This document shows positions 8,575-18,339 of a stretch of DNA of 64,000 nucleotides, piece after piece. Source of the DNA: Chthoniobacter flavus Ellin428 (GTDB taxonomy: Bacteria; Verrucomicrobiota; Verrucomicrobiia; Chthoniobacterales; Chthoniobacteraceae). The translations under genes and the position numbers were made by a program. The notes beneath the pieces are model-generated. The model worked only from the letters and a program-made list of their open reading frames with translations, did not search any database and had not been told where the DNA came from. The DNA lies in assembly GCF_000173075.1 (NCBI RefSeq), contig NZ_ABVL01000016.1:123429-187428 (forward strand). The letters are read 5' to 3'. The stretch's first letter is position 1. Each line of letters starts with the position of its first letter.

Positions 8575-11500
8575 ATGGGCACCAAGCTCTTTGACAAAAC
8601 CATCGTCAGCGACGCCGTTGAGGCCGTCGATTTCATCGGCAACATCCTGGAGTCGTCAACGGAGTATTCGATCATCGGCAAGGATCTCAATGGCAAGATC
8701 CTGTTATGGAACGAAGGCGCGCGCCGGCTGTACGGTTACGAGCCGGAGGAAGTGGTCGGCAAGGCCAACTCGCAAATCTTGCACACGGCGGAGGACGTAG
8801 CGGCCGGCAAACCGCAGCAGATGCTGGAGGCGGCGTTGCACGCCGGCAAGTGGGAGGGGACCATCGCCCGGCGGCGCAAGAATGGGCAGCAATTCATGGC
8901 GCGCGTGGTGGTCACACCGCGACGCGATGGCAAAGGCCGGCCCATTGGCTATCTGCTCATCTCCAAGGATGTGACCAACGAAGTGGCATTCTCCGAGGAG
9001 TTGCGCCGGGCCAAGCTCTTCGACAGTGCGATCGTGGGCAATGCGCAGGAAGCGGTGGATTTCATCACCAACATCCTCGAGTCATCCACCGAGTATTCCG
9101 TCATCGGCAAAGACCTCGATGGCAAGATTCTCTTGTGGAATGAAGGCGCGCGCCGGCTGTACGGCTACGAGCCGGAGGAGGTGGTCGGCAAAGCCAACTC
9201 CTCCATGCTTCACGTGCCGGAGGACGTCCAGGCGGGCCTGCATCAAGAGATCATGGCGGCCGCGCTGCGCGACGGTAAATGGGAAGGCACGCTCGTGCGT
9301 GCCCGCAAGAACGGCCAGAGATTCACGGCCCGCGTCGTCATCACGCCGCGCCGCGACTCCAGCGGCAAGGCCATCGGCTACCTGCTCATTTCGAAAGACA
9401 TCTCCGCCGAAATCCGGCTGACCGAGGAACTCAAGGCCACGCAGTTCTACGCGCGGAGCTTGATCGAAGCCTCGCTCGACCCGCTGGTCACGATCAGTCC
9501 CGAAGGCAAGATTACCGACGTTAACGAAGCGTCCGTGCAGGTCACCGGTGTGGCGCGGGAGAAATTGGTGGGCACGGACTTTTCCGATTACTTCACCGAA
9601 CCGGACAAAGCGCGCGAGGGTTACCAGCAAGTATTTTCCCAAGGCTTCGTGCGCGACTATCCGCTGGCCATCCGTCACACCTCAGGCCGGATCACGGACG
9701 TACTCTACAACGCTAGCGTTTATAAGGATGACAAGGGTAACGTGCTCGGTGTCTTCGCCGCCGCGCGCGATGTGACGGCGCAGAAGCAGGCGTCGCGATA
9801 CGCCCGCTCGCTGATCGAAGCGTCGCTCGATCCGCTGGTCACCATCAGTCCCGAAGGCAAGATCACTGACGTCAACGAAACCTCCGTCGAGGCCACCGGC
9901 GTGCCGCGCGAGAAACTCGTGGGTACGGATTTTTCCGATTACTTCACCGAACCGGACAAAGCGCGCGAGGGCTACCAGCAAGTGTTTTCACAGGGCTTCG
10001 TGCGCGACTATCCGCTGGCCATCCGCCACACCTCGGGCCGGATCACGGACGTACTCTACAACGCCAGCGTGTACAAGGACGACAAGGGCAACGTGCTCGG
10101 TGTCTTCGCCGCCGCGCGCGATGTGACGGAGCGCAAACAGGCCGAGGCCAAGCAGCGCGCTTCCTCGGCCTATGCGCGCAGCTTGATCGAAGCCTCGGTG
10201 GACCCGCTGGTCACGATCAGCCCCGACGGTAAAATCACCGACGTGAATCGCGCTACCGAACTCGCGACTGGCATCCCACGCCAGCGCCTCACCGGCACGG
10301 ACTTTTCCGATTACTTCACCGAGCCGGAGAAAGCGCGCGAAGGCTATCAGCAGGTCTTTTTCGCAAGGCTTCGTGAAAGATTACCCGCTGGGCCATCCGC
10401 CACACCTCGGGCCGAATCACGGACGTGCTCTACAACGCCAGTGTGTATAAGGACGACAAGGACAACGTGCTCGGCGTCTTTGCGGCAGCCCGAGATGTCA
10501 CTGAGCGCAAAATGGCAGAGGAACTGCAGCGCGCCTCCTCCGCCTACGCGCGTTCCCTCATTGAAGCCTCGCTTGACCCGCTGGTTACCATCAGCGCGCA
10601 GGGCAAGATCACCGATGTCAACGAAGCGTCGGTCCAGGCCACCGGCGTCATGCGCGAGCAGCTCATCGGCACGGACTTCTCCGATTATTTCACCGAGCCG
10701 GACAAGGCCCGAGCCGGCTACCAGAAAGCCTTCTCTGAAGGCTTCGTGCGCGATTACCCCCTGGCCATCCGCCATGCGACCGGCCGGATCATGGACGTGC
10801 TCTACAACGCCAGCGTGTACAAAGACGATAAGGGCAAGGTGCTCGGTGTTTTCGCCGCGGCGCGCGACGTCACCGTGCAGAAACAGGCGTCGCAGTATGC
10901 GCGCAGTTTGATTGAAGCTTCGCTCGATCCGTTGGTCACGATCAGCGGCGAAGGTAAAATCACCGACGTCAATGAAGCATCGGTCCAGGCGACCGGCGTG
11001 CCGCGCGAACGGCTCATCGGCACGGTTTTTTCCGATTACTTCACCGAGCCGGACAAGGCGCGCGAAGGTTACCAGAAGGTCTTCTCCGAGGGGTTCGTAC
11101 GCGACTACGCGCTGGCCATCCGTCACATCACCAACCGCGTCACAGACGTGCTCTACAATGCCAGTGTGTACAAGGACGACAAGGGCCGGGTGCTCGGCGT
11201 CTTCGCCGCGGCACGCGACGTGACCGAGCGCAAACGCTTCGAGCAATCGCTGCAGGAAGCCAGCCGGATGAAAAGCGAATTCCTCGCCAATATGTCCCAC
11301 GAGTTGCGTACCCCGCTCAACGGCATCATCGGCTTCGCCGAGTTCCTCGTGGACGGCAAGCCGGGGACACTCAACCCCAAGCAAAAAGAGTATCTCGGGG
11401 ATATTCTCAACAGCGGCAAGCACCTCCTCCAGCTCATCAACGACGTCCTCGACCTCGCCAAGGTCGAAGCCGGCAAGATGGATCTCACCCCGGTGAGCTT

Positions 11501-11969
11501 CGTGCTCAGCCAGGCCATCGACGAGGTTTGTGCGGTGGCCAAACCCCTGGCCCAAAAGAAACACATCCACGTCCGCCTTACGGTCGCACCCGAGTTGAGC
11601 TGCGTCACGCTCGACCAACAAAAGTTCAAGCAGGTCCTCTACAATCTTCTCTCCAACGGCATTAAATTCACCGATGACGGCGGGAACGTGGGAATTTTCG
11701 CCACGCCGTACGACGGCAGTCGTTTCAAACTTTCCGTCAAAGACACCGGCATCGGCATCAAGCCGGAGGACATCCAGCGGCTCTTCCGCGAATTCGAACA
11801 ACTCGAATCGGGCGCGTCGCGGCGCTACGAAGGCACGGGCTTGGGCCTGGCGCTCACTCGGAAACTGGTCGAGTTGCAAGGCGGCGCGATCAATGTCGAA
11901 AGTGAAGTTGGCGTGGGCAGCACATTTAGCGTGGTCCTGCCGTTGGTCAGCGAGGAGGCAAGGGTGTGA
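8575..11969 (+). CDS. Seven-PAS sensor histidine kinase, interrupted by two +1 homopolymer errors
   Basis: A cytoplasmic kinase of 1130 aa after correction. It has two type-A PAS units of 143 residues ('WNEGARRLYGYEPEEVVGK'), then five near-identical type-B PAS units of 117-124 residues ('YARSLIEASLDPLVTIS', 'DFSDYFTEPDKA', 'VLGVFAAARDVT'). HisKA follows ('FLANMSHELRTPLNGIIGF') and then HATPase ('DTGIGIKPEDIQRLFREFEQL', 'GTGLGLALTRKLVELQGG'). Between 10359 and 10422 one extra T (in TTTTT) and one extra G (in GGG) shift the frame; every other repeat copy has the shorter run, so these are almost certainly errors. It has no receiver of its own and is followed with a GTGA overlap by another kinase and receivers. 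Confidence 0.9.
8584..9441 (+). repeat. Two tandem 429-bp PAS-coding repeats (type A)
   Basis: Units 8584-9012 and 9013-9441 are in register and nearly identical in protein ('KLFD..IV....EAVDFI.NILESSTEYS.IGKDL.GKI'). A tandem duplication within the gene explains them. Confidence 0.9.
9448..11247 (+). repeat. Five tandem PAS-coding repeats (type B, 351 or 372 bp)
   Basis: Units start at 9448, 9799, 10171, 10545 and 10896. Spacings are 351, 372, 374 (372 plus the two stray bases), 351 and about 351. The two lengths reflect two linkers, 'TAQKQAS'/'TVQKQAS' (short) and 'TERK..E..QRASS' (long). DNA identity is visibly very high, with long identical blocks such as those around 'GTDFSDYFTEP'. Recent expansion by unequal crossing-over is the likely cause. 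Confidence 0.9.
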
Positions 11970-13102
11970 AGCCGATGACTCTGAAAGCAGAGGAACAATT
12001 CCGCGAGCTGCTGGAAGCCGCGCCTGATGCGATGGTCATCGTCAACCAGGCGGGTGAAATCGTCCTGGTCAATTCCCAGACCGAGAAGCTGTTCGGCTTC
12101 GCCCGCGAAGAATTGCTGGGCCGACCGATCGAAATTCTCATTCCGCAACGGTTCCGCGGCCATCACCCCAGTCATCGCGACGGCTACTTCGGCGATCCGC
12201 ACGTGCGGCCGATGGGAGCCAGCATGGATCTCTACGGGCTGCGCAAGGACGGCACGGAGTTTCCGGTGGAGATCAGCCTGAGTCCGCTGCGCACGCCCGA
12301 GGGCCTGCTTGTGACCAGCGCGATTCGCGATACGACCGACCGCAAGCGCATTGAGCGATCGTTGCAGGAGAAAAATGCGGAGCTGGAGCGGGCCAATCAG
12401 GCCAAGGACCGCTTCCTGGCCAGCATGTCGCACGAGCTGCGCACCCCGCTCAATGGCATTATCGGGTTTGCGGAATTCCTTGCCGACGGCAAGCCCGGGC
12501 CGGTCAACGGCAAGCAGAAGGAATATCTGGAAGACATCCTGAACGGTGGCCGGCATCTGCTCCATCTCATCAACGATATGCTCGACCTGGTGAAAGTTCA
12601 GGCCGGCAAATTGGAATTGCATCTCGCAACCTTTCGGATCGAGGACGCCATCGAGGAGGTCTGCGCGGGCGTCCGGCCTCTCGCCGACAACAAACGGATC
12701 GGGGTGCACGTGGAAATTGCCCCTGGGTTTTCACCGATCACGCATGACGAACAGCGCTTCAAACAAGTCCTCTACAATCTCCTCTCCAATGCCATCAAGT
12801 TCACCGACGACGGCGGGCAGGTGGAGGTCAAGGTCGAACAGCGCGGCGCCGACCGGTTTTGCCTTTCGGTGCGTGACACCGGCATCGGGATCAAACCGGA
12901 GGACATCCAACGCCTGTTCGTGGAGTTCGAGCAACTGGAAACCGGCCACGCCCGCCGTTTCGGCGGAACCGGGCTCGGCCTGGCACTCACCCGTAAGATC
13001 GTGGAATTGAAAGGCGGCACCATCTCCGTGGAGAGCGCCGTTGGCCGGGGAAGCACGTTCAGTGTCACCCTGCCCCTCGTCATTCAGAAGGAAAAACCAT
13101 GA
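11966..13102 (+). CDS. PAS-HisKA-HATPase sensor histidine kinase
   Basis: 378 aa with a GTG start that overlaps the previous stop (GTGA). It has one PAS domain (about 8-130; 'LLEAAPDAMVIVNQAGEIVLVN', 'GRPIEILIPQRFRGHH'), a short coiled linker, HisKA ('FLASMSHELRTPLNGIIGF'), and HATPase with N box 'NLLSNAIKFTDDGG', 'DTGIGIKPEDIQRLFVEFEQLE' and 'GTGLGLALTRKIVELKGG'. Its kinase core is close to that of the preceding seven-PAS kinase, so the two are paralogues that arose locally. The next three genes are single receivers, its likely phosphate acceptors. Confidence 0.93.
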   Translation: MKPMTLKAEEQFRELLEAAPDAMVIVNQAGEIVLVNSQTEKLFGFAREELLGRPIEILIPQRFRGHHPSHRDGYFGDPHVRPMGASMDLYGLRKDGTEFPVEISLSPLRTPEGLLVTSAIRDTTDRKRIERSLQEKNAELERANQAKDRFLASMSHELRTPLNGIIGFAEFLADGKPGPVNGKQKEYLEDILNGGRHLLHLINDMLDLVKVQAGKLELHLATFRIEDAIEEVCAGVRPLADNKRIGVHVEIAPGFSPITHDEQRFKQVLYNLLSNAIKFTDDGGQVEVKVEQRGADRFCLSVRDTGIGIKPEDIQRLFVEFEQLETGHARRFGGTGLGLALTRKIVELKGGTISVESAVGRGSTFSVTLPLVIQKEKP

Positions 13103-13500
13103 ACTCCGCCCACATCCTCGTCGTGGACGACAATCCCACCAATCTCAAGCTCGTCTCCGACGTGCTCGAATTTGACGGTTACCAAATCCTCAAGGCCATC
13201 GACGCCGAGACCGCGCAGGAAATCATTGAGGCCAACCCACCCGATCTCATCCTGATGGACATCGCATTGCCCGGTATGGATGGGCTCACCCTCACCCGCC
13301 TGCTCAAGGCCAATGAAAAAACCCGGCATATCATCATCGTGGCGTTGACCGCCTTTGCCATGAAAGGGGACGACGCGAAAGCCAGTGAAGCAGGCTGTGA
13401 CGGCTACATCACCAAACCCATCGATACTCGCAAGCTGGCTGGCCAGGTCGCGGAGTTTCTCGGCCCCAACCGCAGCCCTTCTGCCGAAAGGCCAAAATGA
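13099..13500 (+). CDS. Single-domain response regulator (CheY/DivK-like)
   Basis: 133 aa, essentially one receiver domain. It has MNSAHILVVDDNPTNLKLV, D54 in 'LMDIALPGMDG', T in 'VALTAFAM' and K in 'GYITKPIDTRKL'. All residues for phosphorylation are present and there is no output domain. It overlaps the upstream kinase by ATGA and the next receiver by ATGA. It resembles DivK-like receivers that shuttle phosphate between kinases. Confidence 0.92.
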   Translation: MNSAHILVVDDNPTNLKLVSDVLEFDGYQILKAIDAETAQEIIEANPPDLILMDIALPGMDGLTLTRLLKANEKTRHIIIVALTAFAMKGDDAKASEAGCDGYITKPIDTRKLAGQVAEFLGPNRSPSAERPK

Positions 13501-13877
13501 AGGTACTTGTCATTGAAGACCATCCAGCAGAGCTGAAACTTGCGCACCACGTCCTCAGCGCCGCAGGCTACAAGGTCAACGAAGCCAAAGCCGCCGAACA
13601 AGCCTTCGCTGCCATCCAGGATGACCGGCCCCAGGTCATCCTGCTCGATCTTTCCCTGCCCGGCATGGACGGCCTCACTCTCGTGCACAGGCTCAAGGCC
13701 GACCCCGCGACGCGAGACATCCACGTCATCGCCATTACCTCATTCCCGGAAAAGTATTCCAAAGCCGATGCCCTTGCAGCCGGGTGCGACGCCTATCTCG
13801 TCAAACCGTTCAGCACGCGGGATCTACCCACCCAGGTTAGTGCCGTCGTTGGCCGCGGTCGAGAATCCCAAGCATGA
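13497..13877 (+). CDS. Single-domain response regulator
   Basis: 126 aa, one receiver: MKVLVIEDHPAELKLAHHVL, D51 in 'LLDLSLPGMDG', 'IAITSFPEKYS', and K in 'AYLVKPFSTRDL'. No output domain. It overlaps both neighbours by ATGA. It is more like the next receiver than the previous one, suggesting duplication in place. Confidence 0.92.
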   Translation: MKVLVIEDHPAELKLAHHVLSAAGYKVNEAKAAEQAFAAIQDDRPQVILLDLSLPGMDGLTLVHRLKADPATRDIHVIAITSFPEKYSKADALAAGCDAYLVKPFSTRDLPTQVSAVVGRGRESQA

Positions 13878-14263
13878 AAATCCTCGTTATTGAAGACGAT
13901 CCCACGAGTTTGAAACTCGCCAGCGAAGTGCTCCACGCCGGTGGTCACGTCGTCATGCTGGCGACTTCTGCCGATCAAGCGATCCTATCGATCAAAGCCG
14001 TCAAACCAGACGTCATCCTGCTCGATCTTCGCCTGCCGGGAATCCAGGGCGCGGGTGTCGCCCGCCAGTGCCGCGAAGGAACCGAGACCCATGATATTCC
14101 GATCATCGCGGTCACCGCTTTTTCCGACGATTACGGCAAGGAACAGGCCATGAAAGCGGGCTGCGACGCCTACATCGTCAAGCCGATCAATACTCGGACG
14201 CTGTTGCGGCAAATCGAAGAGGTCGTAGCCGCCAAGGCGAGACAGACACAAACCGGTAGCTGA
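13874..14263 (+). CDS. Single-domain response regulator
   Basis: 129 aa, one receiver: MKILVIEDDPTSLKLASEVL, D51 in 'LLDLRLPGIQG', 'IAVTAFSDDYG', and K in 'AYIVKPINTRTL'. No output domain. It overlaps the previous receiver by ATGA and the next gene starts three bases after its stop. It is the third receiver in a row, so this is a phosphorelay hub rather than a simple kinase-regulator pair. Confidence 0.92.
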   Translation: MKILVIEDDPTSLKLASEVLHAGGHVVMLATSADQAILSIKAVKPDVILLDLRLPGIQGAGVARQCREGTETHDIPIIAVTAFSDDYGKEQAMKAGCDAYIVKPINTRTLLRQIEEVVAAKARQTQTGS

Positions 14264-14266
14264 ACA

Positions 14267-15073
14267 ATGAACGTCCTCATCGTTGATGACATCGTCATGA
14301 ACCGCAAACTGCTGCGCGTCGTGCTCGAAGCGGAGGGGCATCAGGTCGTCGAGGCTGCAGACGGCGTCGAAGCCCTCCAGGTGCTGGCCCGGGAAAAGGT
14401 GGACGCAGCCATCTCCGATATTCTCATGCCGAACATGGATGGCTTCCGGCTTTGCCACGAGATTCGGAACAGCGAGCAGTTCCACGCCTTGCCGTTCATC
14501 GTTTACACGGCCACCTACAACTCACCGGATGACGTGAGGTTGGCGCAAAATATCGGTGCGGACAAATATCTGACCAAGCCTGCACCCGCGGCGCTCTTGC
14601 TGGCCACGCTGGAGGAAGTGGTTGGACAATCGTCGACGCGGGCCGCCGCGATCGTGCCGAAGGTGGATGAGTCGTATGTGCTCAAGCAATACAGCCAGGC
14701 GCTGGTCAACAAGCTGGAGGAGAAAAATGCCGAGTTGCAAAACACTTATGCGGTCATGGAGCGGGCCCATCAGCGCATCCTCGAATTGAATGACGACCTC
14801 GAGCGCCGGGTGAACGAACGGACCGTGGAACTCGAAGCAGCCAATCGCGAACTATCTCGGGCGCTCACCGAGGTGAAGGAACTCTCCGGTCTGCTGCCCA
14901 TTTGCAGCTACTGCAAAAAAATCCGCGACGATCAGACCTACTGGCATTCAATCGAGGATTACATAGTCCACCACACGAAGGCGCAGTTCAGCCACAGCAT
15001 TTGTCCGGAGTGTGAGAAGCGAGTGCGGGCGGAATTGGAAGTCTTGAAAGCTCAAATGGGAAAAACACCGTGA
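14267..15073 (+). CDS. Receiver + coiled coil + four-cysteine C-terminal domain
   Basis: 268 aa. Receiver 1-120 (MNVLIVDDIVMNRKLLRVVL; D51 in 'SDILMPNMDG'; K in 'YLTKPAPAA'), then the cluster's common linker ('ESYVLKQYSQALVNKLEEKN'). A long coiled coil follows ('LNDDLERRVNERTVELEAANREL'), then a small C-terminal domain 'LPICSYCKKIRDDQTYWHSIEDYI' with a second C-x2-C in 'SICPECEKRV'. The four cysteines suggest a zinc-binding output or adaptor domain; I know it only as a recurrent tail of bacterial receiver/PAS/GAF proteins with no established function. It overlaps the next hybrid kinase by four bases. Confidence 0.88.
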   Translation: MNVLIVDDIVMNRKLLRVVLEAEGHQVVEAADGVEALQVLAREKVDAAISDILMPNMDGFRLCHEIRNSEQFHALPFIVYTATYNSPDDVRLAQNIGADKYLTKPAPAALLLATLEEVVGQSSTRAAAIVPKVDESYVLKQYSQALVNKLEEKNAELQNTYAVMERAHQRILELNDDLERRVNERTVELEAANRELSRALTEVKELSGLLPICSYCKKIRDDQTYWHSIEDYIVHHTKAQFSHSICPECEKRVRAELEVLKAQMGKTP

Positions 15074-18000
15074 AGATCCTCATCGTGGACGACATCGTTT
15101 CCAATCGGAAGCTCTTGCGGGTGGTTCTGGAAGCGGAGGGCTACGAGACCGTGGAAGCGGAAAATGGGGTGGAAGCCCTGCGGTTACTCGAGCGCGAAGC
15201 GGTCGATGTGATTGTCTCGGATATCCTCATGCCACGCATGGATGGCTACCGGCTTTGCCATGAAGTGCGCGCCAACAAGCGGCTGAGAGATATTCCATTC
15301 GTCGTCTATACAGCGACGTACACTTCGCCCGCCGACGAAAAACTGTGCATGGACCTGGGCGCGGACAAATACCTTCGCAAGCCGGCCTCGCCGCACGAAT
15401 TGGTGGCCGCGATCAGCGAAGCGGCCGCGGTCCATCATCGGCCCCCATCCGTGCATTTGAGCGAGACGGAAATACTCAAGGAATACAGCGAACGTCTCGT
15501 TCTCAAGCTGGAGGAGAAGAATGTGGAACTCCAGGCGCGGACGGAGGAACTGGAACGGAGCCGCGCTCAATCGCTGTTGCAGGCGAAGGTGCTGGAGACG
15601 ACGGCCAACGCGGTCATCATTACGGACGAAAAAGGCATTATCCAGTGGGTCAACCCCGCCTTCACCGCGATGACGGGATACACCCCGGAAGAAGCCATCG
15701 GCCAGAACCCACGGCTGCTCAAGTCCGGCGAGCACGACCCGGAGTTCTACCAGCGGCTCTGGCAGACGATTCTCAGCGGCCAGACCTGGCGGGGAGAGTT
15801 CACCAACCGGCGGAAGGACGGCAGCCTCTACTGTGATTTGCACACGATCTCGCCTGTCCGGGGGAAGGACGGTGAGATCACCCACTTCGTCGCAGTCATG
15901 AACGACGTGACCGAGAATCGGCGCAAAGAAGCGGCGATGCGGGCCAGCGAAACCAAATTCCGGAGCGTATTCGAAGCGGCCAACGACGGCATGCTCATCC
16001 TCCATGACGGTGCCTTTACGGACGCGAATACCAAGACGTTGGAAATGTTTGGATTAGCCCGGGAGCAACTGATCGGCGCTACCCCGGGTGACATTTCTCC
16101 GGAAACCCAACCGGACGGGCGTGGATCGCGGGAAGTGGCGATGGGAAAAATGCAGAACGCCCTCGCCGGAGAACCCCAATTCTTCGAATGGGTACTCCGC
16201 CGCCAGGATGGAAGGCCCATCGATGTGGAAGTGGGCCTGAACCGGTTTGAACTCGAGGGCGAAAATTACCTTCTCGCCATCACTCGCGACATTTCCGAGC
16301 GCAAGCGTGCCGCGGAAAAGCTGGGCCGGAGCGTGGAGAGACTCAACCTGGCCACCCACGCCGCCGGCCTGGGGGTTTGGGACTGGGATGTGCAGAAAAA
16401 CGAACTGATCTGGGACGACCGCATGTATGAACTCTACGGTCTCAAAAAGGAGCACTTTTCGGGCGCTTACGACACATGGATCCAACACGTCCATCCCGAG
16501 GACGCCGTGCGTTGCGATTTGGAAGTTCAGATGGCCTTGCGCGGTCAAAAGGATCTCGACATGGAATTTCGCATTCGGTGGCCCAACGGAAACGTCCGGC
16601 AGATCAAGGCCTACGCCGAGGTGGTGAGAGATGCTGGCGGCCAGCCTCTGCGCGTGACCGGCGTCAACTACGACATCACCGAGCGCAGGCGGGCGGACCA
16701 ACGCATCCGCGAACAGGCCGAGATGCTCAAGAGAGCGCACGAAGCGATCATCGAGCGCGAGGTGCACACGGGGCTGGTCACCTTCTGGAACGAAGGGGCT
16801 GAGCGTTTGTATGGCTGGTCTGCAGCCGAAGCGATGGGCCGGCACGGAAGCTTCCTCTTTGCGGATCCCGGCGCCATGGAGCGCATCACGGAGAATTTAC
16901 TCGCTGCGGGAGAATGGCGCGGCGAGGTGCAGCATGTGGCCAAGGATGGCAGGAAACTCGTGGTCAGCAGCCATGTCACGTTGCTGCGCGGGGACGATGG
17001 TGAGCCTAAATCGGCCCTGGTGATCAACATCGACATTACCGAACAAAAGAAAATGGAGGCGCAGTTCCTCCGCGCCCAGCGGATGGAGAGTGTCGGCACG
17101 CTGGCCAGCGGCGTGGCCCACGACCTGAACAACATCCTCGCGCCCATCATGATGTCCGTGCCGCTCCTGCGGCAGCAGTTGCCCCCGGATACGCTCGACG
17201 CGGTCGTCTCGAACATCGAGACGTGCGTTGAGCGCGGTGCGCGGATCGTCCAGCAGGTACTGGCCTTTGGCCGCGGTCTTGAAGGCGAGAGGCTGCCATT
17301 GAAGATCGGGGCGGTGATCGACGAAATGATGGCTATCATGCGGGAAACCTTCCCGAAAGACATCACCCTCGAATGCTTGCCGGTGGCAAAAATGCCGCCG
17401 GTGGTGGGCGACGCGACCCAGCTTCACCAAGTGCTGCTCAATCTCTGCGTCAACGCGCGCGATGCCATGCCAGGTGGAGGCAAATTGCGGTTAAGTGCCA
17501 CTCACCTCGAAGTGGACGCCAGCTACGCCAGCATGTTGCCCGAGGCGAAGCCGGGACCATACGTGCTGCTCGAAGTCGCCGACAGCGGCAGTGGCATCCC
17601 GCCGGAGGTCGTCGAGCGCATCTTCGAGCCGTTCTTCACCACCAAGGAAACCGGCAAGGGCACCGGCCTCGGGCTATCGACAGTGCATGGGATCGTCAGG
17701 AGCCACGGGGGCTTCATCAAAGTGGCCACCGAACCCGGCAAAGGAACGACCTTCCAGGTTTATCTACCCGCCTCGCCGGGGTGCTCCCAGGTGCGGGATG
17801 CCGATACCGCGCGCGCGGAGATTCCCGAGGGACATGGCGAACTCATCCTGGTCGTGGATGACGAGGCGGCGGTGCGGGAGAGCGCGCGCCATGCACTCGA
17901 GGCGTTTGGCTACGAGGTGCTGCTCGCCGCAGATGGCACCGAGGCGCTGGCGGTGTTTGTGCAAAACTCCGGTCGGATCGCCGCCGTCCTGACCGACCTC

Positions 18001-18213
18001 ATGATGCCATTTATGGATGGCGTGGCCTTGATCCACGCCTTGCGCAACATCGCACCGAATACGGCAGTCGTCGCTTCCACCGGGCTCGGAGAGAAGGCCA
18101 GACTGGCCGAGCTCAAAGCACTGGGGATCGCAACCGTTCTCCGGAAACCTTATGGCGCTGATCTGCTGCTGCACACCGTGCATCGGGCACTGCATCCCGA
18201 GAGACGCGATTGA
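15070..18213 (+). CDS. Hybrid histidine kinase: receiver-4xPAS-HisKA-HATPase-receiver
   Basis: 1047 aa with a GTG start overlapping the previous stop. The N-terminal receiver has D51 in 'SDILMPRMDG', followed by linker 'ETEILKEYSERLVLKLEEKN'. Four PAS domains follow at about 160-290, 290-420, 420-545 (PAS_3 type, 'GVWDWDVQKNELIWDDRMYELYG') and 545-665. HisKA has H in 'GTLASGVAHDLNNILAPI'. HATPase shows 'NARDAMPGGG', 'DSGSGIPPEVVERIFEPFFTT' and 'GTGLGLSTVHGIVRSHGG'. The C-terminal receiver is 'ELILVVDDEAAVRESARHAL' with D in 'VLTDLMMPFMDG'. No membrane segment, so a cytoplasmic sensor. Having receivers at both ends lets it take in and pass on phosphate. Confidence 0.94.
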   Translation: MKILIVDDIVSNRKLLRVVLEAEGYETVEAENGVEALRLLEREAVDVIVSDILMPRMDGYRLCHEVRANKRLRDIPFVVYTATYTSPADEKLCMDLGADKYLRKPASPHELVAAISEAAAVHHRPPSVHLSETEILKEYSERLVLKLEEKNVELQARTEELERSRAQSLLQAKVLETTANAVIITDEKGIIQWVNPAFTAMTGYTPEEAIGQNPRLLKSGEHDPEFYQRLWQTILSGQTWRGEFTNRRKDGSLYCDLHTISPVRGKDGEITHFVAVMNDVTENRRKEAAMRASETKFRSVFEAANDGMLILHDGAFTDANTKTLEMFGLAREQLIGATPGDISPETQPDGRGSREVAMGKMQNALAGEPQFFEWVLRRQDGRPIDVEVGLNRFELEGENYLLAITRDISERKRAAEKLGRSVERLNLATHAAGLGVWDWDVQKNELIWDDRMYELYGLKKEHFSGAYDTWIQHVHPEDAVRCDLEVQMALRGQKDLDMEFRIRWPNGNVRQIKAYAEVVRDAGGQPLRVTGVNYDITERRRADQRIREQAEMLKRAHEAIIEREVHTGLVTFWNEGAERLYGWSAAEAMGRHGSFLFADPGAMERITENLLAAGEWRGEVQHVAKDGRKLVVSSHVTLLRGDDGEPKSALVINIDITEQKKMEAQFLRAQRMESVGTLASGVAHDLNNILAPIMMSVPLLRQQLPPDTLDAVVSNIETCVERGARIVQQVLAFGRGLEGERLPLKIGAVIDEMMAIMRETFPKDITLECLPVAKMPPVVGDATQLHQVLLNLCVNARDAMPGGGKLRLSATHLEVDASYASMLPEAKPGPYVLLEVADSGSGIPPEVVERIFEPFFTTKETGKGTGLGLSTVHGIVRSHGGFIKVATEPGKGTTFQVYLPASPGCSQVRDADTARAEIPEGHGELILVVDDEAAVRESARHALEAFGYEVLLAADGTEALAVFVQNSGRIAAVLTDLMMPFMDGVALIHALRNIAPNTAVVASTGLGEKARLAELKALGIATVLRKPYGADLLLHTVHRALHPERRD

Positions 18214-18339
18214 AAAGTGAGCTAACTCGAGCCGATGAAAGATCGCACACCACGAGTCACGGGAGCGAGGCAGGAAGAGCCCGTCCGCCCCGAATGTCAT
18301 GGGAAAGCACAGTGAAACCAGAACAGGGAGGAAAAGACG

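Noticed and set aside
10359..10425. Programmed ribosomal frameshifting in the seven-PAS kinase.
   Set aside because: Two separate +1 runs that sister repeat copies lack are better explained as sequence errors; no slippery site with downstream structure is evident.
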